From Planctomycetaceae bacterium (lineage in GTDB: Bacteria > Planctomycetota > Planctomycetia > Pirellulales > Pirellulaceae): a stretch of 47,910 bases of DNA. Position numbers and translations under genes: made by a program. The stretch spans positions 1-47,910 of the forward strand of contig PAQH01000047.1 in NCBI GenBank assembly GCA_002709225.1, read 5' to 3'. Shown in pieces: positions 27,073 to 36,130 of this stretch. The notes under the pieces are model-generated. The model was not told the DNA's origin. It made no database searches and saw only the letters and a list, made by a program, of their open reading frames with translations. Each line of letters opens with the position of its first letter. Position 1 is the stretch's first letter.

Positions 27073-28599
27073 ATGGATGCGCGCATGGTTCACTATCTAT
27101 TGGCAAATACGTCGCATGAAGTGTCGTCGGGGATCACGATTCTATTTGCCAGTCTGCTGGTCGCGTTGATTCTCTGCCTGGCGCTGGAAGAAAAACTGCA
27201 CGCCAAGAAGTCGGTGATTGCCGGCGTCGCGGCCGTCGTCTGTCTCTTTCTCGGTGCGATGTGCGAGATCTTGCCGTTTCAGAAGGTGCTCGTTGGCAGT
27301 ACGAAGCTAGAGGTCGAAGCGGAACCGCCTAAGGATGCTGTTACCGCAGAGAAGGTGGCAGAGGAGACGACCGCTGCCGAGAAGCCAGCGGTGTACTCCG
27401 GTGGCCATGAAATCAGTATGCCGGTCTACATTCCGGGCATTGACTGGGGTGTGATCGCCATCATTCTGGGTTCGAGTCTATTCGTCGACATCACCAGCAA
27501 ATCGGGGTTGTTTACCTGGATCGCGATTAAGGTGACCAAGGCGTCGCGCGGCGACCCGCAAAAGCTGCTGTTTTCCTATGGCCTGATGACAGTCGTGTTT
27601 TCGGCGGTGTTGAACAACGTGACTGCCATGATCATCGTCGGGTCATTGACGGTTGTCTCACTGGAAAAACTGAATCGGCGCGAGAAGTTGCTCGGATTTC
27701 TGCTGATTGAGGGACTGTTGACCAATATCGGTGGTTTGCTGACTCTAATCAGCTCGGTTCCCAACATCATTGTCGGGACGACCGCCGAAATCAGCTTTGT
27801 CGAGTTTTTCGTGAAAGCGGGGCCGTACGTTGTGGTGGCCACGATCGCGACGCTAGTGATGGGAGGCAAGCTGTTCGGTATTCAGCGCCTCAAAACCGAC
27901 GAAGAGCGGGCGGAAGCTCAGGAGCTGGTCGCCGGTTTCGATGAAAACACTGGTATTGAGAGCTGGAGATTCTTTTACTTCGCCACCGTTATGTTGGTGT
28001 TGTTTATTGCCACGATTGCGACGACAAGTGTGTTGCCGTGGATCCAGAACCTGGAGATGGGGTATGTGGCTTTGGCTTTTGCCGCCATCATGCTGGTTCG
28101 TTATGCATCCCGGGTCGATGAATTCTACAAAGCGGTGGATTGGGACCTGTTAGGCTTCTTTATGTGCCTGTTTGTCGTGATTTACGTGATGGAACACGCA
28201 CTGGTGCTGGAGGCCATTGGCCACGGATTACAGATGGTGTTGCGTGATATCACCAGCGAAACCGCGAGTCTGGTCGATGCTAGTCTCCTGTTGGTCGGGG
28301 CGGCCGGATTTAGTAGTGTGACCGACAATATTCCCTTGGCGGCCATGCTGGCCAGCATCCTGGACCGATTGGGCGCACCGCAGTCATCCGGCCTGTGGTG
28401 GTCGGTTATTTTTGGGGCGAACCTGGGCGGCAACCTAACACCCATCGGTTCAGCATCCACCTTGGTGGCGGTGACCATCATGCACAAGCATGGTTTGGCG
28501 ATGTCGTTTGGGAAATTTGTCAAAATCGCCGTGGCTTATGCTGCCGTTCAAATCGTACTGGCACTGATCTATGTGGCGATCTTGATCTACGTGACCTGA
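27073..28599 (+). CDS. NhaD-like sodium/proton antiporter (ion transporter superfamily)
   Basis: This 508-residue inner-membrane protein has about twelve hydrophobic segments. Two related halves carry the conserved re-entrant motifs of this superfamily: FSAVLNNVTAMIIVGSL with SSVPNIIVGTTAE in the first half, and SSVTDNIPLAAMLASI with GANLGGNLTPIGSASTLVAV in the second. These match NhaD/ArsB-type transporters better than dicarboxylate carriers. An extra N-terminal pair of helices is followed by an Ala/Glu-rich loop at about 78-115. Sodium/proton exchange fits a marine or saline habitat, but ion specificity is not proven. ATG at 27073 is chosen; a second ATG four codons later is possible. It is the second gene of the unit with the stress protein. 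Confidence 0.85.
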   Translation: MDARMVHYLLANTSHEVSSGITILFASLLVALILCLALEEKLHAKKSVIAGVAAVVCLFLGAMCEILPFQKVLVGSTKLEVEAEPPKDAVTAEKVAEETTAAEKPAVYSGGHEISMPVYIPGIDWGVIAIILGSSLFVDITSKSGLFTWIAIKVTKASRGDPQKLLFSYGLMTVVFSAVLNNVTAMIIVGSLTVVSLEKLNRREKLLGFLLIEGLLTNIGGLLTLISSVPNIIVGTTAEISFVEFFVKAGPYVVVATIATLVMGGKLFGIQRLKTDEERAEAQELVAGFDENTGIESWRFFYFATVMLVLFIATIATTSVLPWIQNLEMGYVALAFAAIMLVRYASRVDEFYKAVDWDLLGFFMCLFVVIYVMEHALVLEAIGHGLQMVLRDITSETASLVDASLLLVGAAGFSSVTDNIPLAAMLASILDRLGAPQSSGLWWSVIFGANLGGNLTPIGSASTLVAVTIMHKHGLAMSFGKFVKIAVAYAAVQIVLALIYVAILIYVT

Positions 28600-28655
28600 C
28601 CGGAGTGGGCTGAGGCGTTGTTTGTCACCGAGAGTTCCCGAGGCCGTAACCTGGT

Positions 28656-29045
28656 TCAGGGAAACTGGTCAGGAGTGACACCTAAATCGACGATACTGCA
28701 GCCGACAACAAACGCGAGTCCCAGTTCTCGGCCGCGCTGGATTAACTCGGGACTTTCGCTTCCGGGATTCAACCAGATCTCGGGAGTTCCCTTCTCCAAC
28801 ATGGATTCGAGTAATTCCAGTCCCACCTCCGGTGGCACGTAGACGCTGATCCTGTCGAGCTGTGGCCGGTCAATGGCGGCCAGCGAAGCATAGGTGGTCA
28901 GGCCCTCGATCGACTGTCCGCGGGGATTGACCGGAAAAACTTCGTACCCGCACTCCAGATGCGCACGTACCGATTTGTTCCCGAATTTGTGGCGATTCGC
29001 ACTGGCACCCAGGATTGCCACCGTCGGCTTTGCGTTAGATGTCAT
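28656..29045 (-). CDS. CoA-binding (Rossmann) protein, YccU family
   Basis: This 129-residue protein is a stand-alone CoA_binding domain. It starts TVAILGASANRHKFGNKSV, with the nucleotide loop, then YEVFPVNPRGQSIEGL, ISVYVPPEVGLELLESML and EIWLNPGSESPELIQ, and ends with the FVVGCSIVDLG segment that carries the usual Cys. Small members of this family bind CoA or a related nucleotide; the cellular role is unknown. ATG at 29045 is chosen because the domain begins at once; the open frame runs to 29132 without family sequence. It is convergent with the antiporter gene. Confidence 0.88.
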   Translation of the reverse strand: MTSNAKPTVAILGASANRHKFGNKSVRAHLECGYEVFPVNPRGQSIEGLTTYASLAAIDRPQLDRISVYVPPEVGLELLESMLEKGTPEIWLNPGSESPELIQRGRELGLAFVVGCSIVDLGVTPDQFP

Positions 29046-29388
29046 TGTTGTGTTCTCTGGTTCGCTCCGGCGTTTGTGGCATGGCCTGTGATGTTGCTTG
29101 ACACGTCTACATCCGGCGTCACGTGCCGCCAACTGCGCTGCTTTACGTTGACCCGGCGGAGCGGTGTTGTGGGATGAATCCCCACGTGCAGTCTACCCGC
29201 GGACTTGATGTGCTTGCCGATGTGGCTGGTGACGTGGTTGGTTCAGCAGTTATGATAACCGCACTGCGGGGGAATACGAGTTCCCCTGAACTCTTGGTGT
29301 CGGTTGCCGCGAGGCGTCTTGCTTGGCTGGCGCTAATGATCCACCGCAGTGACGTCGGAAACGCGCCTGATTGACGGGAGAAGCCAAC
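29046..29388. other. Divergent region between the CoA-binding and S41 protease genes
   Basis: These 343 bases separate two divergent starts. I see no strong promoter pair, repeat or hairpin. A short open frame at 29123-29374 shows no protein features and is taken as chance. Confidence 0.35.
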
Positions 29389-30723
29389 GTGCCACCTCGG
29401 AATGTTTTGATCATCGTGATAACCGCAGTCCTTTCCCTGGCCTGCTATTTTCAAGCGCCACGCAGCAGAGAGGCTCGTTCGATCGTACGGGCAATGCATA
29501 TCATCAGTGATCGGTACGTTAAACCTGTGGAAACGCGCGAACTCTATCGCCATGCGATGAATGGCATGGTCGACAAGCTGGATCGCTATTCCAGTTACAT
29601 TGGCCAAGATGACTACACTGCTCTCCAGGCGAGTCTCCAGCAGAAGTTTGGAGGGATTGGCATTATGGTCGATGGTCCACCGCGAGTTGAACGATTACGA
29701 GTCGTTAGCCCGTTGGTGGGTACGCCCGCCTATCGCGCTGGGATTCAGGCGGGTGATTTGATTCTCTCCATAGATGGAACCTCGACCGAAGGAGTTACCT
29801 TGGAGCAGGCGGTCGTGATGATGCGTGGTGAACAAGGAACGGAGGTTCGCTTGAAGGTCTTGCACCCGGGTAGCAGTGAACCCGTAGAAGTCGCTGTCCG
29901 TCGAGATATCATCCAAACCGAATCTGTCAAAGGTGATACGCACCGCGAAGATGATTCGTGGAGTTTTGTCCTGGAGAGTGATCCCCACATCGGATACGTA
30001 CGCATTACGACCTTTGGCGATCGTACAACACGAGAGTTGTCGGTCGCTTTGGAACAACTCCGCAGCCAGGACGTGGAGAGTCTGATTCTTGATCTCAGGG
30101 GATGCCCGGGTGGCCTGTTGACGACTGCAGTGGAAGCCTGTGATCTGTTTCTTGACCAAGGTCGTATCGTTTCCACGCGAGAACGGGACCAGGTGCGAGA
30201 TGTCAGCGATGCTTCTCGTGGCACTGAGTTTCCGTTGGACCTGCCAATGGTCGTGTTGATCGATCGAAATTCAGCCAGTGCGGCCGAAATCGTTGCTGCT
30301 TGTCTGAAAGACCAGCAGCGTGCTGTGGTTTGTGGTCAACGATCATGGGGCAAAGGTAGTGTCCAGAACATTATCGAACTTGATGACGGTCGTAGCGCGT
30401 TGAAGCTGACTACGGCCACCTACTTTCGTCCGAACGGGAAAAATATTCACCGCGCTACCCGCGACTACCAGGAAGAGGATCCGGAAGAATGGGGCGTCAA
30501 ACCGAGTGACGGTTTGCGGGTTTCACTAACGGACGAACAGCTGGCGGCCGTGTTTCAGGCGCGTCGCACTCGTGATGTGGTGACGAATCGCAGCGTGGCG
30601 CCTAGTTCCGAATCACCTGACCAGACCAGCGAAGAGCCAGTCATTGATTTGCAACTCCAAAAGGCGCTGGAGTTTCTGCGTGAAGCCGTCAAAACGAATC
30701 CCGGCAATGTCCGCAAAGCGTGA
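29389..30723 (+). CDS. S41-family C-terminal processing protease (CtpA-like)
   Basis: This 444-residue protein has an N-terminal membrane anchor (VLIIVITAVLSLACYFQA), a helical linker with the SSYIGQDDY segment, a PDZ domain (about 85-165, with KFGGIGIMVDG and AGIQAGDLILSIDG) and the S41 protease domain. The catalytic Ser is in DRNSASAAEIVAACL and the Lys in RSWGKGSVQ, giving the Ser-Lys dyad of the family. It cleaves C-termini of exported proteins outside the cytoplasmic membrane. GTG at 29389 is chosen because GGGAGA lies seven bases before it; a TTG at 29371 is open upstream. A Pro/Ser-rich C-terminal tail follows the protease domain. Confidence 0.92.
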   Translation: MPPRNVLIIVITAVLSLACYFQAPRSREARSIVRAMHIISDRYVKPVETRELYRHAMNGMVDKLDRYSSYIGQDDYTALQASLQQKFGGIGIMVDGPPRVERLRVVSPLVGTPAYRAGIQAGDLILSIDGTSTEGVTLEQAVVMMRGEQGTEVRLKVLHPGSSEPVEVAVRRDIIQTESVKGDTHREDDSWSFVLESDPHIGYVRITTFGDRTTRELSVALEQLRSQDVESLILDLRGCPGGLLTTAVEACDLFLDQGRIVSTRERDQVRDVSDASRGTEFPLDLPMVVLIDRNSASAAEIVAACLKDQQRAVVCGQRSWGKGSVQNIIELDDGRSALKLTTATYFRPNGKNIHRATRDYQEEDPEEWGVKPSDGLRVSLTDEQLAAVFQARRTRDVVTNRSVAPSSESPDQTSEEPVIDLQLQKALEFLREAVKTNPGNVRKA

Positions 30724-30733
30724 TCTGCATCTG

Positions 30734-30765
30734 CTGCGATGGCGAGGTATTTTCACTGATCGCAG
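30734..30765 (+). terminator. Possible hairpin after the S41 protease gene
   Basis: CTGCGAT at 30734-30740 and ATCGCAG at 30759-30765 form a perfect 7-bp stem with an 18-base loop, 11 bases after the stop codon and between two convergent genes. The following bases GTCTTTGTTCCTCTT are pyrimidine-rich but not a clean T run, so termination is only possible. Confidence 0.35.
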
Positions 30766-30820
30766 GTCTTTGTTCCTCTTGACCGATCGTTACAGCGTGG
30801 CGTGACATCTGGGTGGTCGT

Positions 30821-31849
30821 TCAATTGGGATCCGCAGTTCTGACGCGTCCGGTGTGATACGTTTTGACCTCTTTTGCCAATCCGACCCAAGACAGAAAAC
30901 AGATGGTCCAGTAGGTTGGATCGAATTCCCACCAGCGATGCCCATGAGCTGCCGATACGGGATGCGCGTGGTGGTTGTTATGCCAACCCTCTCCACCAGT
31001 AAACAGGGCGACGAGCCAGCTGTTACGGCTATTATCCCGTGTCTGATAATTCCGATATCCCCACATGTGGGCGACGGAATTAACTGCCCAGGTTACGTGC
31101 CAAGTAAACAAGGTACGCACGACGACGCCCCACACAAACAAACTGGCGCCGAATCGTAGACCTTCCTGCAAGCCGTTGCCGACCCAGCCCACAACGAAGC
31201 CAACGAGGAAAAAGGCAATGGCGTGCGCCACATAGATCCAGGCCCACATGACGTTGCGTTCCAGTTTCAGATAGAACGGGTCGCGGAGGATGTCTGGTGC
31301 ATATTGATGATAAAAGCCAGCCGCGTTGGACTCGTCGTCGCGGCGAATGAGCCAGCCAAAATGCCCCCACATAAAGCTGACCAACGGACTGTGCGGATCA
31401 GGTTGTTCGTCCGAGTGCTGGTGGTGCTTTCTGTGAATCGCGACCCATCGAGCCGGCGAATCCATCAAGGTGCAGACTCCCAGGACTGCACAAGTATGTT
31501 CGAACCACTTGGGCATAACGAGGCCGGCATGTGTCAACGTGCGGTGGTAACACAAGCCAATTCCCACCCAGTCGAACAGGTACAGTCCCAGAGGCACCAG
31601 CAGCAAACCGGTCCAACTAAACAGAGCAGGGACGAAGGCCAGCAAGAGCATCAGGTGCAACGCGATAAACGTGAGCAGGTAGCCCCACATCATACGGCTA
31701 CCGACGGTTTCAGGAACCTCGAGGCGAACGCGTGCAGGCTGCGTGAGGTTTGCGGTATTTGTTTTACCGCTGGGTTGGAGCGCTAGATCGTTAGGGGGAA
31801 ACTCGACTTCAGAGGCAACCGTTTCCGGCAATGGCGTACTCGCGGCCAT
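30821..31849 (-). CDS. Membrane acyl-CoA (delta-9 type) fatty acid desaturase
   Basis: This protein of about 342 residues has the three His boxes of membrane di-iron desaturases: HRTLTH, HRKHHQHSDEQ and HNNHHAHP. Four or more membrane segments surround them (for example LTFIALHLMLLLAFVPALF and AIAFFLVGFVVGWVG). It introduces a double bond in saturated acyl chains using oxygen and an electron donor, adjusting membrane fluidity. ATG at 31849 is chosen because GGAAAG lies five bases upstream and the frame before it has no family sequence; ATG at 31891 and TTG at 31984 are alternatives. It is convergent with the protease gene. Confidence 0.9.
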   Translation of the reverse strand: MAASTPLPETVASEVEFPPNDLALQPSGKTNTANLTQPARVRLEVPETVGSRMMWGYLLTFIALHLMLLLAFVPALFSWTGLLLVPLGLYLFDWVGIGLCYHRTLTHAGLVMPKWFEHTCAVLGVCTLMDSPARWVAIHRKHHQHSDEQPDPHSPLVSFMWGHFGWLIRRDDESNAAGFYHQYAPDILRDPFYLKLERNVMWAWIYVAHAIAFFLVGFVVGWVGNGLQEGLRFGASLFVWGVVVRTLFTWHVTWAVNSVAHMWGYRNYQTRDNSRNSWLVALFTGGEGWHNNHHAHPVSAAHGHRWWEFDPTYWTICFLSWVGLAKEVKTYHTGRVRTADPN

Positions 31850-32213
31850 GACTTCTTTCCACGCTACGCGGGCTCGGCAAACATCCTTCATTGCGGCCAG
31901 CGTCGGATCATTACATTTGCAAACAAATTGGCCCAGCGAGTGGTTATGGCTGAATGCAAGATTCTTGCGATTCGCTGAATCCAACTGACTTCAGGGTCCG
32001 CTTCCTGCAAATGCGGATGAATCGAGGATTACCCGCCCCAGAACCGAAAAGCCATGCCTATAGCTTCACGTAGCGGAGCGCCAAATGCAAGCCTCAAGCC
32101 GACTTTGTGATGATGTCTGGTTTTTGCTGGTTGCGGTGTCTAGGAAACCCGTGATGCTCTCAGTGGATCTCAAGACAGCGGTTTCTGGAAGACGATCGGG
32201 TGATTTTGAGTGA
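31850..32213 (-). other. Gap between desaturase and bifunctional nuclease genes
   Basis: These 364 bases lie between two minus-strand genes. About 135 bases next to the desaturase are an in-frame extension that would be coding if the gene began at 31984. The palindrome TTTGCAAA occurs in this stretch. The remainder shows no gene, no clear terminator for the upstream gene and no convincing promoter. Confidence 0.35.
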
Positions 32214-32618
32214 CTACTCGTTGAAGCACTCTTCGAGAACTTCCTCATTCACATAGATCGGCAGTGGCGGAGCGCAAGTCATCGCCACGGCAATCGCATC
32301 TGACGGCCTGGCGTCCACTTCAATCAGCTGTCCACCCTGGCGGATTCGCAACTTGGCGAAATAGGTGTGCTCACGCAAATCGCTGATCACGACGCTATCC
32401 AGTTCAGCTCCCAGCTCTTGGACCAGGTTGACCAACAGGTCGTGTGTGAGAGGCCGCGGTGAGGGACGCTCTTTGACACGGCGGTCGATACTGGTGGCTT
32501 CAAAGATACCGATCACAATTGGAAACTGGCGATCGCCATCCATCTCTTTGAGATAGATGACTTGTTGATCACTAATTTCACTGATTATGATCCGCGACAG
32601 GAGCATCTGCACGGGCAT
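32214..32618 (-). CDS. Bifunctional nuclease family protein (DUF151)
   Basis: This 134-residue protein is a BFN/DUF151 domain. It begins PVQMLLSRIIISE, then LKEMDGDRQFPIVIGIFEATSI, RPLTHDLLVNLVQELGA, TYFAKLRIRQGG and the late DARPSDAIAVAMTCAPPLPIYV, all standard for the family. The family is named for DNase/RNase activity reported for a plant member; in bacteria the role is not settled. ATG at 32618 is preceded by GAAGGGG about nine bases away and by a good promoter. Length is slightly shorter than many bacterial members. Confidence 0.93.
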   Translation of the reverse strand: MPVQMLLSRIIISEISDQQVIYLKEMDGDRQFPIVIGIFEATSIDRRVKERPSPRPLTHDLLVNLVQELGAELDSVVISDLREHTYFAKLRIRQGGQLIEVDARPSDAIAVAMTCAPPLPIYVNEEVLEECFNE

Positions 32619-32692
32619 CGAGAACGCCCCTTCCCGACAAGAATGACCATATCGGGAGAACGGAATTAAACAGAGGGTGACAAGATGTCCCA

Positions 32693-32722
32693 ATTATACG
32701 ACGTCTATTCTGTTGACGGCAA
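32693..32722 (-). promoter_or_regulatory. Sigma70-type promoter of the bifunctional nuclease gene
   Basis: On the minus strand TTGCCG (32717-32722) and a perfect TATAAT (32693-32698) are separated by 18 bases. Transcription would start near 32686, giving a leader of about 68 bases. It lies in the 171-base gap downstream of valS, so the nuclease gene has its own promoter. Confidence 0.6.
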
Positions 32723-32789
32723 GGTGCGGTGGAGTAATCGGGGCGCGTACCGGGACGCGGTGTTGCCATCGGTCGGTTCCCGCTGACGA

Positions 32790-35700
32790 CTATTCGGGCT
32801 GAGGCAGTTTTTCCAGGGCAGCCGTAGTTGATGCGAGTTCTTCTTCCAGACGCAGCAGGCTGTCCCTTTCACGTTGCACCACTTCAGGCGGCGCATTGGC
32901 GACGAACTTTTCGTTTGCCAGCTTTCGTTGTTTTCCTTGGATTTGCCCCTCGATGCGCTGGTGGGCTTTTTCAAGTCGCGCCACTTCCGCTTCGATGTCG
33001 ATCAGGCCTGCCAGATCCACGTAAATTTCCATCCCGCTGCGTGTCAGGCTGGCGTGCGTTGTGGGCGGTGTGACCTCGGGGCCGATCGCGGTTGCGACTG
33101 CGTTTGCCATGCCTGAGAAGAAGGGCTCCAAGGGAGCCAGTAAGGCTTGCTCCTGGGGATCGCAGCGGATGCAGAAGTTCACCTGTTTCTTCGGCGCTAC
33201 ATTTTGACGGCTACGAATTTCACGAACGGCTCCCAATGCTTCCTGGAAACGGGAGAAACGTTCTTCGATGATTGGATCTTGATGCGATTTGTGGATCGCC
33301 GGCCACGTCGCTTGCATGATGCTGGTTGTTGCCAGCTGGGGAGCGTCTAACCCTCTTTCGGCGGCCAATCGCCCCAGCGCCTGCCAAAGTTCCTCACTGA
33401 TAAACGGGATGATGGGGTGCAGCAGTCGCAGCAACTGGTCCAGGGCGCACGCCAGCACGCGCTGCGCACTGTCGCGGTCCTGGTCATCTTGTAGTCGCTC
33501 CTTGGCCATCTCCACGTAGAAGCCGCAGAATTCATCCCAGGCGAAGTCGTACAGGGTGCGAGCGGCTTCGGAAAATCGGTAATTTTCAAACGCCTCGGTA
33601 ACTTGCTCTGTGACGGTCGATAAACGGCTCAATAACCAGCGATCAGCCAGGGGGAGTGCCTCTTCCGTCACGGGAGCTGGGCTGTACCCGGCCAGATTCA
33701 TGAACGCAAAGCGAGCCGCGTTCCAGAGTTTGTTGCAGAAGTTCCTGCCCTGTTCGAAACGCGCGCTAACAACTGCCCCCCGTGGCAGGCTGGTATCGTC
33801 GTCCGAGCGTGCCCACTGGGTTGCAAAAGGTTCACCGCAGGACTTACAGTCGATGCGCGGCAACTCGCGGTTCGTGCGAGTTTGGTCCAGCAGGGTTTGG
33901 CAATTCGGACATTCGAATTGAACAGGCAACCGGACATCCTGGGTTTCGGTTGTCAGGTAGGAGAGGCCGAATCGCAGAGCGTCGGCTCCAAACTTCTCGA
34001 TCACGTCTAACGGATCAACACCATTCCCCTTTGATTTCGACATCGTTTCGCCGTAACCGTCGAGAATCTTGGGATGAATGAACACGTCGTGAAAGGGAAC
34101 TTCACCAAGGTTATTGAGGCCGGTCAATACCATGCGAGCGACCCAGAGCGTGATGATGTCACGGCTGGTGATCAGGACGCTGGTCGGATACCAGCGGGCC
34201 AAGGCTGCGGTCTGTTCCGGCCATCCTAATGTTGAGTGTGGCCACAGCGCGGAGCTGAACCAGGTGTCTAGAACTTCGTCTTCCTGAACAAAACCGCGCG
34301 TTTCCAGTGCCGATTCCAACTCACCGCTGGCATCCGGAAGTGAAACCAGAAACTGAGCTTCGGCATCTTCACTGGCCGCGACTTTGAGTACGGCCATGCG
34401 TCCCCCGGCTGCCGTTGCCACATCATCTGTCGCGGTGGTATCCAGATTGAACTCGGCAGTGAGCCAGTCTTCGTCTGCCTGGCTCCAGGTTTTGATCCAG
34501 ATCGGGATCCGATGTCCCCACCACAATTGCCGACCGACAGGCCAGTCTCGTTTTTCACCCAGCCAGTCGAGATACCCCTTGGCATACCGTTCGGGGTAGA
34601 TCTTCACCCTGTCTGATTCAACCGCATCCATCGCGGATTGAGCGAGCGTTTCCATTTTCACGAACCACTGATTCGCGAGCAGCGGTTCGATGGGAGTCTT
34701 GCTACGGTCAGAATGTGCCAAATCGATCTCGCGATCTTCGACCTCGATGAGCAGGTCTAATTGCTGGAGATCGTCCACCACGCGTTGACGGGCCGTGGGA
34801 ATCGTCAGTTCCTGGTAAATGCCCGCGTGTTCATTGAGCGAGCCATTCGAATTAAGCATGTTGATGGCGCCGATCTCAGGATGGCGTTGCCACACGTCGT
34901 AATCGTTCGGGTCATGGGCCGGCGTAATCTTGACACAGCCACTGCCCAATTCAGGTTTGGCCCATTCGTCGGCGATCAAGGGGATCTCGCGGTCGACCAG
35001 GGGTAATTGCAGACGTCTTCCGGCGCGGGCCATCTCGCGCAGTTGTACGAGCGGGGCCAGCATGGTGGACCGTCGTTCAGTGATGTTCTCAAGTTGCTGT
35101 TGCAGGGACTCCTTCTCTTTGTCGGACGCGCCCGCCAGTTTGTCTCGCAAGTCGGCTTCGACCCTATCGAATGCCGCGGCCGGATCGGGATGGACAGCGA
35201 CCGCCGTGTCGGCCAGCATGGTTTCCGGACGAGTGGTGGCGATGGCGACGTGCGTTGGTTCTCCTGGCTGTGGGTCGATCACGGGATAGCGAATGTGCCA
35301 GAAATGTCCCTGAATCGTCTCGTGAAAAACTTCGTCATCGCTGACGGCTGTTTGCAGGTACGTGTCCCAGTTGACCAACCGTTTACCGCGGTAGATCAAG
35401 TTCTGGCGGAACAGGTCAAAAAAAGTTCTGCGAACTGCTCGGGCACAAACGTCATCAAGTGTGAACCGGGTCCGTTCCCAGTCACAGGAGCTTCCCATTT
35501 GCTTCAGCTGGCTGAGAATGCGAGTTTCGTACTGATCTTTCCATTCCCAGATGCGTTGGACTAGTTGCTCGCGGCCGAGATCGTGGCGGCTCTTGTTTTC
35601 CTCCTCTTTGAGTCGTCGTTCGACAACGGCTTGCGTGGCGATTCCGGCGTGGTCCGTTCCCGGCATCCACAGCGTGTTGAATCCCTGCATGCGTTTCATG

Positions 35701-35918
35701 CGAATACAGATGTCCTGTAGCGTATTGTTCAACGCATGTCCCAGATGCAAAGCGCCAGTTACGTTGGGTGGGGGAATGACAATACTGTAAGGATCGCCCG
35801 GGCGGTCGGGGTCTGCGTGGAAATACCCCGCTTCTTCCCACAGCTTGTAGAGCCGTGGTTGAGCTTCGATGTGATCAAATCGCGTTGGCAAGGCGTCCGT
35901 CGAAACAGGGTCAGACAT
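32790..35918 (-). CDS. valS: Valine-tRNA ligase with lineage-type insertions
   Basis: This 1042-residue class I synthetase charges tRNA-Val and edits misactivated threonine. The HIGH-type motif is ALHLGHAL (58-61), the KMSKS-type motif is ETMSKSKGN, the editing domain starts at ATTRPETMLADTAV, and the C-terminal coiled coil ends the protein (ARLEKAHQRIEGQI onward). It is 100 or more residues longer than usual bacterial ValRS (about 880-950). Three parts explain this: a helical insertion of about 45 residues in the editing domain after HPDPAAAFDRV, an acidic Ala-rich stretch near DTTATDDVATAAGG, and a zinc-ribbon-like insertion with CPNC and CKSC just after ETQDVRLPV. ATG at 35918 is chosen over the open frame to 35963. 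Confidence 0.95.
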   Translation of the reverse strand: MSDPVSTDALPTRFDHIEAQPRLYKLWEEAGYFHADPDRPGDPYSIVIPPPNVTGALHLGHALNNTLQDICIRMKRMQGFNTLWMPGTDHAGIATQAVVERRLKEEENKSRHDLGREQLVQRIWEWKDQYETRILSQLKQMGSSCDWERTRFTLDDVCARAVRRTFFDLFRQNLIYRGKRLVNWDTYLQTAVSDDEVFHETIQGHFWHIRYPVIDPQPGEPTHVAIATTRPETMLADTAVAVHPDPAAAFDRVEADLRDKLAGASDKEKESLQQQLENITERRSTMLAPLVQLREMARAGRRLQLPLVDREIPLIADEWAKPELGSGCVKITPAHDPNDYDVWQRHPEIGAINMLNSNGSLNEHAGIYQELTIPTARQRVVDDLQQLDLLIEVEDREIDLAHSDRSKTPIEPLLANQWFVKMETLAQSAMDAVESDRVKIYPERYAKGYLDWLGEKRDWPVGRQLWWGHRIPIWIKTWSQADEDWLTAEFNLDTTATDDVATAAGGRMAVLKVAASEDAEAQFLVSLPDASGELESALETRGFVQEDEVLDTWFSSALWPHSTLGWPEQTAALARWYPTSVLITSRDIITLWVARMVLTGLNNLGEVPFHDVFIHPKILDGYGETMSKSKGNGVDPLDVIEKFGADALRFGLSYLTTETQDVRLPVQFECPNCQTLLDQTRTNRELPRIDCKSCGEPFATQWARSDDDTSLPRGAVVSARFEQGRNFCNKLWNAARFAFMNLAGYSPAPVTEEALPLADRWLLSRLSTVTEQVTEAFENYRFSEAARTLYDFAWDEFCGFYVEMAKERLQDDQDRDSAQRVLACALDQLLRLLHPIIPFISEELWQALGRLAAERGLDAPQLATTSIMQATWPAIHKSHQDPIIEERFSRFQEALGAVREIRSRQNVAPKKQVNFCIRCDPQEQALLAPLEPFFSGMANAVATAIGPEVTPPTTHASLTRSGMEIYVDLAGLIDIEAEVARLEKAHQRIEGQIQGKQRKLANEKFVANAPPEVVQRERDSLLRLEEELASTTAALEKLPQPE

Positions 35919-36024
35919 GGATCTGCAGGCTGAGGGGGAATGGAATAATAGAAACGTCACCATTGCCGCCGGTCATTCACAACCAGGGAGATCGCGCCGA
36001 CCGATTTGGCAGCGGGAGGCGCTT

Positions 36025-36062
36025 GGTCATCATAGACTGGCAAGGTCATCATAGACAGGAAA
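36025..36062. repeat. Two-copy 19-bp direct repeat between valS and cimA
   Basis: GGTCATCATAGAC occurs at 36025-36037 and again at 36044-36056. Each copy is followed by a six-base tail (TGGCAA, then AGGAAA), giving two 19-base units in tandem. A 5-bp hairpin GAGGC-GCAA-GCCTC at 36093-36106 and a second short direct repeat, TTGGACACTGG at 36107 and 36134, lie next to it in the same gap. Confidence 0.75.
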
Positions 36063-36130
36063 GATCGTTAGAGGCAGGCCAGGACCGGGGTGGAGGCGCA
36101 AGCCTCTTGGACACTGGGCGCTTGGACGGG

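Noticed and set aside
35007..35564. 185-codon open frame antisense to valS
   Set aside because: Shadow of a well-supported synthetase gene; composition without recognisable protein pattern.
36025..36062. Possible CRISPR array
   Set aside because: Only two copies with six-base tails and no cas genes; it is a simple tandem duplication.
35919..36130. T-box riboswitch upstream of valS
   Set aside because: No T-box consensus or specifier stem is seen, and such elements are typical of Firmicutes; only a weak TATTAT box lies near 35945-35950.
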